Of a DNA stretch of 38,443 nucleotides, positions 7,573 through 16,585 are shown piece after piece. The notes beneath the pieces were generated by a model, which was not told the origin of the DNA, made no database searches, and was given only the letters and a program-made list of their open reading frames with translations. The DNA comes from Patescibacteria group bacterium. Lineage in GTDB: Bacteria; Patescibacteriota; Microgenomatia; UBA8517. The DNA is taken from contig JALHYA010000008.1 in the NCBI GenBank assembly GCA_022868165.1, forward strand, positions 1 through 38,443, read 5' to 3'. Both the position numbers and the translations under genes were made by a program. Every line of letters starts with the position of its first letter. Position 1 is the stretch's first letter.

Positions 7573-8604
7573 ATGATAAAAATAAACAGGAAAGTCCTTC
7601 TCCATGGGCTACTTTATCTGGCAATATTTATTGTAGCCGCAACTATTTCTTACACGACGCTCACGCTTTCAAAAATCTTTGTCAAAAACACCCAACCCCA
7701 TTCCGCAAGCAGTCAAACACCTTTTCCCTCACAGCCTGTTCCGAAAGATGCCCCTTTTAACATTCTGCTTCTCGGCTACGGCGGAGGGAACCATGATGGA
7801 GCCTATCTGACCGATTCAATGATTATTCTAAGTGTTGACCCAAAAAACAAAAAGGTAGCCTTGATTTCGGTCCCCAGAGACATATGGATTGCCTCTTTAA
7901 ACGACAAAATCAATGCCGCCTATGTAAAAGGAGTCGATCAGGCAAAAAGCTCTCTTTTTCAGGTGACTGGCCTAAATATAAATTATTTCGTTTCCGTTGA
8001 CTTCTCTGGATTTGCCCAAATCATCGATGCTCTGGGCGGAGTCAACGTGAACATTCCCCAAACTTTTGACGACAATTTCTTTCCCATTCCCGGCCTGGAA
8101 AACGAATCCTGCGGTAAAAGCGGCGAAGAAATAGACGCGCTTAAGACCAAATTTACTGGATTTGATTTGGAAAAACAGTTCACTTGCCGCTACGAGAAGC
8201 TGCATTTTAACCTAGGGAATACCGTTATGAACGGGGACACGGCCTTAAAGTTCACCCGCTCGCGCCACTCGGACACCTATGGAGGAGACTTTTCAAGAAG
8301 CGAAAGACAATTTACCGTACTTAAGGCAGTTGAGGCAAAACTTATTTCTCTAAATGCCATTACCAAAGGCGGCAAAATTATAAACACGCTATCCCAATTG
8401 GTCAGAACCGACTTGGGTATGAACCAGATAAATACAATAATTGACCTTATGGGAAATCCCAAAGACTATAAAATAACCGAAATTCACTTGACGGATACCA
8501 ATGTTTTTGTTGATTCGGTAGGCCCGGGGGGTCAGTTTATTCTTACTCCGAAGGACGGAAATTTCTCAAGCGTGCAAAAATTTATTTCTTCTTCGGCTTT
8601 TTAA
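7573..8604 (+). CDS. LytR-CpsA-Psr (LCP) family glycopolymer transferase
   Basis: NILLLGYGGGNHDGAYLTDSMIILSVDPKNKKVALISVPRDIWI, INAAYVKG, ALKFTRSRHSDTYGGDFSRSERQ are LCP motifs; N-terminal TM. Confidence 0.93.
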   Translation: MIKINRKVLLHGLLYLAIFIVAATISYTTLTLSKIFVKNTQPHSASSQTPFPSQPVPKDAPFNILLLGYGGGNHDGAYLTDSMIILSVDPKNKKVALISVPRDIWIASLNDKINAAYVKGVDQAKSSLFQVTGLNINYFVSVDFSGFAQIIDALGGVNVNIPQTFDDNFFPIPGLENESCGKSGEEIDALKTKFTGFDLEKQFTCRYEKLHFNLGNTVMNGDTALKFTRSRHSDTYGGDFSRSERQFTVLKAVEAKLISLNAITKGGKIINTLSQLVRTDLGMNQINTIIDLMGNPKDYKITEIHLTDTNVFVDSVGPGGQFILTPKDGNFSSVQKFISSSAF

Positions 8605-9283
8605 AGAAGAAAAGTATTATCCCCAAAATTATCACGCCGGCCGCAATATAAATCCAGAGCTTCGTCATGTCCTGCAAAATAGGAGGTGCGATAATCCCCA
8701 AAAGGGCGTCTCCGGTCCAATTAATCCGTATTACCGTCAGAGACCCAATCAACAGAAAAGAAAATATTCCGCCAATGACCAAAGCAACCCCCAATGAGAT
8801 AAATCGCTTTCCTGTATCAGTGAGTGCATAGAGAAGAAAAAGGATAACTAAGGTAAAGGCCAAACTGGCTATCCAGGAAGATGTTGCATATAAACCGGTC
8901 CGGGAAATTTGAATTAAGGTGAAGGGGTCAACCAACGAGCTTACTCCGGGGCTTATTGTAGTCAACTCATCTATGGAAACCCTGCCGGAAGCAATCGGTA
9001 AACCTTTGGGGATGGAAACGAAAAGCTTATTTTCCCTACCGTTGGCAAAATCCAAAAAGTTTTTGAGGTTTTCTTCCAACACCGATTTTGTAATGTCTGC
9101 ATCTTTTTGCTGGGCACCTTTTTTCAGGGTCGAAACGAGCTGTTCATAAAAGCCCGGCTTATTGATAACTCCGTTCCAGAAGTCGAAATTCAAAAATTGA
9201 AACTTTGTCGAAGTGGCTACAAGAAAGGACAAAAATAGAGGAACGAATAAAATAATCAGGACAATTTTGCCTACTGTTTTCAT
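8582..9283 (-). CDS. Multi-TM membrane protein of unknown function
   Basis: 233 aa, N-terminal TM, extracytoplasmic domain, three C-terminal TMs; convergent with and overlapping the LCP gene by 23 nt. Confidence 0.75.
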   Translation of the reverse strand: MKTVGKIVLIILFVPLFLSFLVATSTKFQFLNFDFWNGVINKPGFYEQLVSTLKKGAQQKDADITKSVLEENLKNFLDFANGRENKLFVSIPKGLPIASGRVSIDELTTISPGVSSLVDPFTLIQISRTGLYATSSWIASLAFTLVILFLLYALTDTGKRFISLGVALVIGGIFSFLLIGSLTVIRINWTGDALLGIIAPPILQDMTKLWIYIAAGVIILGIILFFFKKPKKK

Positions 9284-9323
9284 TTTATCTTTTTAGTATA
9301 GCAATTACGGAACTATTTTTGCT

Positions 9324-10961
9324 TTATATGGACCGTTGTGTTTTTAACAAGCACGAATTTAGAAATGCTGTAAAAATAGGGTGGGGAGTTAAGGGACGGC
9401 TTATATACTCCGGATGAAACTGCGTTCCCACAAAAAACGGGTGGTCTTTAATTTCAATTGCTTCAACCAACTTCCCGTCCGGTGAAGTCCCGGAGATTAC
9501 GAAACCGGCCTTTAAAAATTCTTTCTTATATTTGTTGTTAAATTCGTATCTGTGTCTATGCCTTTCAAAAACCAGCTTGCGTCCTTTGTAGGCTTTTGCC
9601 AAAAGAGACCCTTTCTTAACAACACACGGCCAGGCGCCCAGGCGAATCGTCCCACCGTATTGCCTTTTGGCCAAATATTCGGCTTGATTGGGCATTATAT
9701 GAATTACCGGATATTTGGTTTTGGAGTCGGCTTCGGTTGTATTTGCTCCCTTTAGGCCCAGAACATTTCTTGCAAACTCAATCACTGCCATTTGCATTCC
9801 GAAACAAAGCCCCAAATAAGGAATTTTATTTTCGCGGGCGTGCCTTGCGGCCATTATTTTTCCTTCGGTTCCTCTTGAGCCCCACCCCTGAGGAACAATT
9901 ATGCCGTCGAACCCTGTTAAACTCGCCTTTCCTTTTTCTATTTCTTCGCTGTCTATCCAGCTCCATCTGACATCCGTTGCCGTTTCCCAAGAAGCATGCT
10001 TTAAGGCTTCAATTACCGAAACATAAGAATCCGCAAGTTTATAATCACCCGTAACAAAATATTTCCCGACGATGGCAATTTTTATGGTTTTTTTCTTGGG
10101 GGCACCGATTCTGTATATCAGCTTTTGCCAGTTTTTAAGAAGGGTGTGTTTGCGGGATTTAAGCGAAAGAAGCTTCAAAACTACGTCATCCAATCCCTTG
10201 CCGGAATTGGTCAAAAGCATAGGAACGGCATAAACACTCGGCATGTCGGGAGCGGAAAAAATACAATCAGGGTTTACGTTGCAAAAAAGAGCTAATCGTT
10301 CGAGTCGCCTTGTATCAACCGCCTTTTGGGAACGGGCCACAATTATATCCGGCTGAATTCCCATCCCGTTTAAAATATGGACCGAGGTTTGAGCGGGCTT
10401 ACTTTTAAGTTCCCCTATGTTGGCCAGATAAGGAAGATAGGTTACATGAAGCTGAATAACATCCGAAGGATTTTTAAGCTTCATTATGCGGGTTGCCTCA
10501 AAAAAGATCCCATTTTGATACTCCCCGACCGTTCCGCCTAGTTCGACGATGACGATATCGGCTCTGTGAGACTCTCCCGCCAGTTTTATTCTTCTTATTA
10601 TCTCGTCGGTGACATGGGGAATTGCTTCCACGTCTTCACCGTTATAATCAAATGCCCGCTCTTTGCGGATAACTTCCTGATAAATTTGACCCGTTGTAAT
10701 GTAATTTTCTCTGGATAAATTTTCGTGAATAAAGCGCTCGTAGTGGCCCAAATCCTCGTCCGTTTCAATACCGTCGTGGGTGACAAAAACCTCCCCATGC
10801 TCCTGTGGCCTTATGGTTCCCGCGTCAACATTAAGATACATGTCTATCTTGACCGGAGCAACTTTGTAGCCTTGAGATTTAAGAAGTAGGGCGAGCGAAG
10901 CCGATACGGTGCCTTTTCCTAGGCCCGATACAACACCGCCGGAAACAATGACAAACTTCAT
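9324..10961 (-). CDS. pyrG: CTP synthase
   Basis: SGGVVSGLGKGTVSASLALLL, NVDAGTIRPQEHGEVFVTHDGIETDEDLGHYERF, LGLCFGMQ, FERHRHRYEFNN, GTQFHPEY. Confidence 0.96.
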   Translation of the reverse strand: MKFVIVSGGVVSGLGKGTVSASLALLLKSQGYKVAPVKIDMYLNVDAGTIRPQEHGEVFVTHDGIETDEDLGHYERFIHENLSRENYITTGQIYQEVIRKERAFDYNGEDVEAIPHVTDEIIRRIKLAGESHRADIVIVELGGTVGEYQNGIFFEATRIMKLKNPSDVIQLHVTYLPYLANIGELKSKPAQTSVHILNGMGIQPDIIVARSQKAVDTRRLERLALFCNVNPDCIFSAPDMPSVYAVPMLLTNSGKGLDDVVLKLLSLKSRKHTLLKNWQKLIYRIGAPKKKTIKIAIVGKYFVTGDYKLADSYVSVIEALKHASWETATDVRWSWIDSEEIEKGKASLTGFDGIIVPQGWGSRGTEGKIMAARHARENKIPYLGLCFGMQMAVIEFARNVLGLKGANTTEADSKTKYPVIHIMPNQAEYLAKRQYGGTIRLGAWPCVVKKGSLLAKAYKGRKLVFERHRHRYEFNNKYKKEFLKAGFVISGTSPDGKLVEAIEIKDHPFFVGTQFHPEYISRPLTPHPIFTAFLNSCLLKTQRSI

Positions 10962-10994
10962 TATTGGCCCTCACTAAAATACTACAGGAGAGTT

Positions 10995-12053
10995 TTAATT
11001 GTCAATGACATCCTCCCATGGCAGGCCGTCTTTGCCGAAGTGTCCATAGGAGGCAGTTTGAAGATAAATTGGAGTTCTTAAATTCAGCCTTTCGATTATA
11101 GCCAAGGGTCTAAAGTCGAAGTTTTTCCTGACCCAAGATGAAAGGTTTCTTCCTTTTTCGTCCCTCGCTTCAACCATTAAGGGTTCTGCCTTTCCGATTG
11201 CATAAGCTACGGAAACAAAACATTCCTTAGCCAATCCTTTGGCTACAACATTTTTGGCTACATATCGGGCCATATAGGCGCCAGAGCGGTCAACTTTTGT
11301 GGGGTCCTTGCCGGAAAAACATCCTCCCCCGTGAGGTATTAGGCCTCCGTATGTATCAACCATAATTTTTCTACCCGTTAGGCCGGTATCGGCGGTAAAG
11401 CCTCCTACTACAAACTTTCCGGTTGGATTAACCAGAATATTTATTCCTTTTATGTTGCCAACCAATGGTTTAATAAGCTTCTCTATTAAGGTTTTTCTGA
11501 TTCGTTCCAGGGAAACCGACTTTTTGTGGTTGCAGGAAACAAGTATTGTTTCTATTTTGCCGTTTTTGACCGTAACCTGGGCTTTTCCGTCTGGAAGAAG
11601 CCATGGAATCTTTCTTTCTTTTCTAAGATTTTCCAGGCCTTTTGTTAATTTATGCACCATTACGACTCCTTTCGGCATAAATTCCTTGGTTTCATCCGTC
11701 GCATAACCGTACATTATTCCTTGGTCACCCGCTCCGCCCGTATCGACTCCCATGGCAATATCCGGCGACTGCTTAACAATGTTAGTCACAATTTTTAGCT
11801 TGTCTTTATAGCCTATCTGCTTATATATTTTCCCGGCTATTTTTGCCGCATCGAAGTCAGCCTTGGTTGTCACTTCTCCGCCAACAACAAATAGCCCGTG
11901 ACTTCCGAAACTTTCGATTGCAACACGGCTTTTGGGGTCCTGACGTAAGCATTCATCCAATATTGCATCGGAGACTTGGTCGCAAATTTTATCGGGGTGT
12001 CCGGAGGTTACCGATTCGACGGTATAAGTTTTGGCAATAAAAAAACTACCCAT
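10995..12053 (-). CDS. metK: S-adenosylmethionine synthetase
   Basis: YTVESVTSGHPDKICDQVSDAILDE, GAGDQGIMYGYATDET, GGLIPHGGGCFSGKDPTKVDRSGAYMARY. Track start 12074 lies inside riboswitch P4; MGSFFIAKTYTVESV at 12053 is preferred. Confidence 0.96.
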   Translation of the reverse strand: MGSFFIAKTYTVESVTSGHPDKICDQVSDAILDECLRQDPKSRVAIESFGSHGLFVVGGEVTTKADFDAAKIAGKIYKQIGYKDKLKIVTNIVKQSPDIAMGVDTGGAGDQGIMYGYATDETKEFMPKGVVMVHKLTKGLENLRKERKIPWLLPDGKAQVTVKNGKIETILVSCNHKKSVSLERIRKTLIEKLIKPLVGNIKGINILVNPTGKFVVGGFTADTGLTGRKIMVDTYGGLIPHGGGCFSGKDPTKVDRSGAYMARYVAKNVVAKGLAKECFVSVAYAIGKAEPLMVEARDEKGRNLSSWVRKNFDFRPLAIIERLNLRTPIYLQTASYGHFGKDGLPWEDVIDN

Positions 12054-12165
12054 ATTTTTTCCCTTCGATTTCACTCAGGGCTAGATTTGGCACCATCCAG
12101 GCGGTTTTTCCTGAGGTTGCCGGCGCTTCATCGGGCTAGTTCCCTCTGCGCTCTCTTTATATTGC
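12050..12165 (-). ncRNA. SAM-I (S-box) riboswitch upstream of metK
   Basis: Minus strand: AAGAGAGCGCAGAGGGAACTAGCCCGATGAAGCGCCGGCAACC...GGTGCCAAATCTAGC matches conserved S-box segments (GAGaGG..GAGGGA..GGCCC.AUGAA.CC.CGGCAACC..GGUGCuAAuUCC.GC); lies directly 5' of metK. Confidence 0.92.
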
Positions 12166-12205
12166 TCTTTTGAGCTCCTTAATTATAGGAAATGCTCCAG
12201 TAATG

Positions 12206-12751
12206 TCAACTGACGAGTTTTTTGCCCACTCGGGCAGAAAACATTCTGCGCTCCGTAACTTCTTCGAGCTTGGCATCTGGGTCCAAGAGAGGCTTTCCCC
12301 GGGGCCAAAAGCCCAAAACTGAGAGAAGATAATAGATAAATTCCAGGCGAAGCTTTTTTAAACTTGTTTCCCCTTTGAGATGGTTAAGGTATTCAAGAAC
12401 AAGACCAAAAAGTTCCCTGTTGGGCTCGCCTTCGTGCGTAGTGCGGCCTATTGCCTCCATAAAGTAGTAGGCAACCGAGACCTTTTTGAGATTCTTGCGG
12501 ACTTCTGAAAAAGCATCGATTACTTCCACCTCCGTCATCAAATCCAAGCTTTTTCCGTGGGCGGCGGAAAAATGGACATATCCGAAAACTTCAATGTGGC
12601 CTCTTTTGCGACTTGAAAGCTTACGAACACCTTTCGCGATTAAAGAAACACGACCATGATTGAGCGTATAAACAGAAAGAATCCTGTCGGCCTCCCCATA
12701 TGAACGGCGTGCCAAAACAATTCCTTCATCTGTATAATTTCTTGGGCGCAT
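12206..12751 (-). CDS. recO: DNA repair protein RecO (short form)
   Basis: YTDEGIVLARRSYGEADRILSVYTLNHGRVSLIAKGVRKLSSRKRGHIEVF is the RecO OB-fold N-terminus. Confidence 0.9.
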   Translation of the reverse strand: MRPRNYTDEGIVLARRSYGEADRILSVYTLNHGRVSLIAKGVRKLSSRKRGHIEVFGYVHFSAAHGKSLDLMTEVEVIDAFSEVRKNLKKVSVAYYFMEAIGRTTHEGEPNRELFGLVLEYLNHLKGETSLKKLRLEFIYYLLSVLGFWPRGKPLLDPDAKLEEVTERRMFSARVGKKLVS

Positions 12752-12757
12752 GCCCTA

Positions 12758-14812
12758 TTATATGCGGAGTTTGAGCTCCTTGTCTTCTTTGAGGAAAAAT
12801 TCCTGAGATTGTCTCCCTAAATTGATAGTATAAAGGGGGGCATCCGCTCCGGCCTGTTTCTGAAGGAACAGGTTGTATTCGCCTTTGCTGATTTTAAAAG
12901 GCAAACGATACTTAACGGTTATTTTTGATACTCCCTCGGGACGAAGCTGGAAGTATCCGGCAAAAACGGTTTTGCCCAAATCATCATACGGCGCTGCCTT
13001 TTCCTCAAATCCGTCAACCGACAAAAGCTGTGAGCCTTTGGGCACATAAATTCTGGTCCAATTGGGAAGAACCGAATTGAGCCATCCGTCCTGCTTCATG
13101 GGATTTTTGTAGGTAATGGTCAGGGTTTTTTCAACCGTTCCGTCACCCGACACTTTAATATCCTGCTCTACTTCCTGCGTTACGTAGAGATTTGATTTTC
13201 TTCCCCCCAAATTTGCATCGTTTATATGAAGATAGTCTCCGTTGTAATCGACAATGCGGCCCGCCAAGCCGAAAGCCTCAAGACCGGCCTGTGCTTTGCT
13301 ATCAAATACATAGAAAAGAACATGCTTTTCCGCCAAGGATTTAAAAGCTGCCGCAAAAAGACCGGGAAGCTTTTCTTTCGGCTGTCCCAATGCGTTGGCC
13401 AAAATTGAATTCATCAAGGGACCGATAATGGCTTTGCGATTGCCATAATTTGGCGGGGCAAAAACAATCTTGCCAGGTTCGTTCTCGCTCCAAACAACAG
13501 CTCCTTCTTGGTCGGCAAAGCTTTCAAGTTCATAAATTACCTGGGGACAGTTACACTTCGGTTCTATCTGGGTAGAGAAATTTCCAAATCCACCAACCCC
13601 AATCGGACCTATCGCATCAAGAAGATTTACCAAAAGCTGGGTATCTACGGCTATTACACCGTCAACCTCTGTAATTCCAACTTTTTCGGCCTCTTTGGTA
13701 AATACTTTCATGCTCACGGCAAAGTCGGGCGACCAGTTCATATCTCTAAGCCTTAACTTATCCGACAATACATATGGACCTTTCAGATACTTAATCATCG
13801 GTTCGGGAGCATCCAATGTTGGTAAATAGGAACTGTCCAAGTTATAAATGTCACTGGAAACGGTAGGCGAAAACTTTGCTTTATCTACGGTTACTATCGA
13901 ATATCCCGTCATAAATCCGCCGGTTGGTCTTATTTCCTTATCGTTTTGAAAAAGAACCAGATATGTCCTTTCTTTATCGACCCCCAATAAATATGGTGCC
14001 GCCTCCAAAAGAGGTTTTGCATTGGAAATGAAAGTTGCGGCCGTATCAAAAAGTTCCACACCGTTTCTCACTTGTTCTCTAAGGGGTTTTCCCCGAAACT
14101 TTGCAGGATATCTATCGGGGTTAATTTTGTCTATTTCTGCTTTTGCAAGATTTACTTTTTGGGCTATATCTCCGGCTTTCGGTGTAATTGACGGCAAGCT
14201 CTGAATTACAAAATCCAGCCTTTGCTGTGTAGTTTTTTGCCCGTCCCCTTGTTTATTGTCTCCAAAACCCAAAAGGTCGGCATAAGGCTCTACCGCTGAA
14301 ATTCCAATATCTGCGGCGTCAAAGGAATATCCCAAAGCATTTATTCCGTGTCCGGCATCCGAGACAAATCCACCGGCCCAGGGAATAATTCTCATCCATG
14401 AAATACCGCGATAAGCGCTTTTTAAATTGGTGTATGACTTTTTGGCATTAACAAGCTCAGATTTTATTGCCGGAATTTTCCCTCCTTTGGCAACATCGGA
14501 CAGCCTCCTGCCTTCGGCAGCAAACACCATCGCTTTGGAGTAAAAGTTCCTGGCGGGAAAGAAAATTAAAAGAAACATCAAAAGGAAAAATCCAAAGACT
14601 CCACCTGCAATATAGAGAGTCTTCTTTCCAAAATTTATCTTTGGAAGCTGGAAACTGGAAGCTGGAGGCTGGATATTTGAAGTTGGAAGTTGGCTGTTGG
14701 GAGCTGGCTGTTCGATCTCGGTTGATGCCGCTTGAGGGTCTATTTTAGGAATAAGAACGGATTCTTCAGGCTTGATTTGCGGAATTCCGGATTCTTCGGG
14801 CATATTATCCAT
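12758..14812 (-). CDS. DUF4012-family membrane-anchored protein
   Basis: LVLFQNDKEIRPTGGFMTGYSIV typical of DUF4012; one N-terminal TM after a cytosolic low-complexity linker. Confidence 0.85.
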   Translation of the reverse strand: MDNMPEESGIPQIKPEESVLIPKIDPQAASTEIEQPAPNSQLPTSNIQPPASSFQLPKINFGKKTLYIAGGVFGFFLLMFLLIFFPARNFYSKAMVFAAEGRRLSDVAKGGKIPAIKSELVNAKKSYTNLKSAYRGISWMRIIPWAGGFVSDAGHGINALGYSFDAADIGISAVEPYADLLGFGDNKQGDGQKTTQQRLDFVIQSLPSITPKAGDIAQKVNLAKAEIDKINPDRYPAKFRGKPLREQVRNGVELFDTAATFISNAKPLLEAAPYLLGVDKERTYLVLFQNDKEIRPTGGFMTGYSIVTVDKAKFSPTVSSDIYNLDSSYLPTLDAPEPMIKYLKGPYVLSDKLRLRDMNWSPDFAVSMKVFTKEAEKVGITEVDGVIAVDTQLLVNLLDAIGPIGVGGFGNFSTQIEPKCNCPQVIYELESFADQEGAVVWSENEPGKIVFAPPNYGNRKAIIGPLMNSILANALGQPKEKLPGLFAAAFKSLAEKHVLFYVFDSKAQAGLEAFGLAGRIVDYNGDYLHINDANLGGRKSNLYVTQEVEQDIKVSGDGTVEKTLTITYKNPMKQDGWLNSVLPNWTRIYVPKGSQLLSVDGFEEKAAPYDDLGKTVFAGYFQLRPEGVSKITVKYRLPFKISKGEYNLFLQKQAGADAPLYTINLGRQSQEFFLKEDKELKLRI
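14641..14710. repeat. Ten-unit degenerate heptanucleotide array inside the DUF4012 gene
   Basis: TTGGAAG CTGGAAA CTGGAAG CTGGAGG CTGGATA TTTGAAG TTGGAAG TTGGCTG TTGGGAG CTGGCTG in continuous 7-nt phase; encodes a 7-aa periodic peptide NSQLPTS/NIQPPAS/SFQLPKI. Confidence 0.9.
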
Positions 14813-14826
14813 ATTATCAGAAAAAA

Positions 14827-15465
14827 CTAAACCGCGCCCTTCCCGGAAATCATAGCCCAGGGAGTCTTAAGAAGAATCATAAGGTCAAACCAAATTGATT
14901 TTTTGCGGGCATACGTTGCATCCATTTCGAATCTCTTATCGAAATTTATCTCGCTCCTTCCCGTTACCTGCCAAAAGCCGGTAATTCCGGGGCGGACAGA
15001 CAACACAACATCGATATATTTCTTGGATTGGGGATATCTTTTGGTCTGCTGTTTAAGTTCGTCGGGAAAATAGGCACGCGGTCCCACAATGCTCATTTCG
15101 CCCCTAAGCACATTTACAAATTGGGGAATTTCGTCTATCGAATATTTTCTGATAAACCTGCCGATTGGAGTAACCCTAGGATCGCTGTGAAGTTTATAGT
15201 TTGTTTTTTTATACTCTTCGTACAACTTTTTAAATCTGGGGTCTCTTCGGATAAGCGAATGTGCATTAACAATCATCGAACGGAATTTATATAGCCTGAA
15301 AAGCTTTCCGTTTCTCCCTACTCTTTTCGGGATATCCGCAAGAACCGGTCCCTTTGAGGAAAGTTTAATAACTATAGTGGTGATAATTATTACAGGCGAA
15401 AAAAGAATCAGAAGAATAATTGAGCCGACGATGTCTATTATCCGCTTGGTTATTTCGTACAGCAT
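14827..15465 (-). CDS. Undecaprenyl-phosphate sugar phosphotransferase (bacterial sugar transferase domain only)
   Basis: ITKRIIDIVGSIILLILFSPVIIITTI, KRVGRNGKLFRLYKFRSM, DEIPQFVNVLRGEMSIVGPRAYFPDEL, RPGITGFWQVTGRS. Confidence 0.94.
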   Translation of the reverse strand: MLYEITKRIIDIVGSIILLILFSPVIIITTIVIKLSSKGPVLADIPKRVGRNGKLFRLYKFRSMIVNAHSLIRRDPRFKKLYEEYKKTNYKLHSDPRVTPIGRFIRKYSIDEIPQFVNVLRGEMSIVGPRAYFPDELKQQTKRYPQSKKYIDVVLSVRPGITGFWQVTGRSEINFDKRFEMDATYARKKSIWFDLMILLKTPWAMISGKGAV

Positions 15466-15487
15466 ACAGGCAGGAATTGTAACACAA

Positions 15488-16585
15488 TTAGAGAAGTTCC
15501 TTAACTTTCTCTTTTTTCAACTGCTCGACTATCTTTTTTACGTTTTGGGCGCGGCTTTTGGAGCAAATAAGAAGTGCGTCTTTCGTGTCCACCACTACCA
15601 CATCGTCAACATCAATTATTGCAATAAGCCTACCGTCCATGTGGATTAGAGCATCGGAAGTATCAATATTTATAACTCTCCCTCCGGGTTCGTCTCCGTC
15701 GATGATTACATTTCCCTTCGAATCTTTTGTCAAAGTTTCCCATACTTCTTTCCAATCCCCAATATCTTTCCATTGATAATCAGCGACTACCAAAAGAAAA
15801 TTATCGGCCTTTTCGGATATTGCGTAATCAACAGAAATCTCGGGAATTTTTTCGTAGGCTTTCTCAATGCTCCCACCCCTTCCTATCTCCTCTATTGCCT
15901 TAAATATGTCCGGCTGGTATTTCCGAAAAGCGGATAGAACAGAATCCGCACGCCAGATATACTGCCCTGCATTCCAAAAGTAATCTCCGCTTTTAAAATA
16001 CTCTTGGGCAACTTTAAGGTCAGGTTTTTCCGTAAACTTTTCCAGCTTATAAATATCTTTGCCCCCCATTTGCGAAAACTTGTCCCCTTGCTTTATATAT
16101 CCGTAACCGATATTGGCGTATGTGGGCTTAATTCCTATAGCAACAAGCCAATCACCGCGGTAGGCGGCATGTGCCGCAGCCTTTACAATGGCGACATAGC
16201 TTTCTTCCGGACTCATTAAATGGTCCGAATATTCGTTGATGATGACTGCATCAGGGTCCTTCTTCATAATTTCCGCCGCTCCCCATGCATGAGCCGGTGC
16301 AGTGTTTCTTCTCAATGGCTCGACAAGAATATTATCCGGTACCAGTTCGGGAACCTCTTTGATAAGCTCGTCTTTGTATCCTTTTGTTGTTGTAACAAGA
16401 TAAATTCTTTCCCAAGGAAGGAACTTGGAAAACCTATAAAGTGTAATTTGTGCCAGGGTCTTTTTGTTAAAAAGGGGAAGAAACTGTTTGGGTCTGGCGT
16501 TTCTTGAGCGAGGCCAAAGGCGGGTTCCTCCGCCGCCGATAACAACAAGCGCATATGTATGCTCAAGATAATTATCGTCCATCAA
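15488..16585 (-). CDS. manC: Mannose-1-phosphate guanylyltransferase
   Basis: VVIGGGGTRLWPRSRNARPKQFLPLF, FTEKPD, YFWNAGQYIWRADSVL, GDWKEVWE. Confidence 0.88.
   Translation of the reverse strand: MMDDNYLEHTYALVVIGGGGTRLWPRSRNARPKQFLPLFNKKTLAQITLYRFSKFLPWERIYLVTTTKGYKDELIKEVPELVPDNILVEPLRRNTAPAHAWGAAEIMKKDPDAVIINEYSDHLMSPEESYVAIVKAAAHAAYRGDWLVAIGIKPTYANIGYGYIKQGDKFSQMGGKDIYKLEKFTEKPDLKVAQEYFKSGDYFWNAGQYIWRADSVLSAFRKYQPDIFKAIEEIGRGGSIEKAYEKIPEISVDYAISEKADNFLLVVADYQWKDIGDWKEVWETLTKDSKGNVIIDGDEPGGRVINIDTSDALIHMDGRLIAIIDVDDVVVVDTKDALLICSKSRAQNVKKIVEQLKKEKVKELL

Noticed and set aside
12053-12074. metK start at the track-predicted ATG 12074
   Set aside because: It would place the N-terminus MKSKGKN inside riboswitch P4; conserved MetK begins near the second Met.
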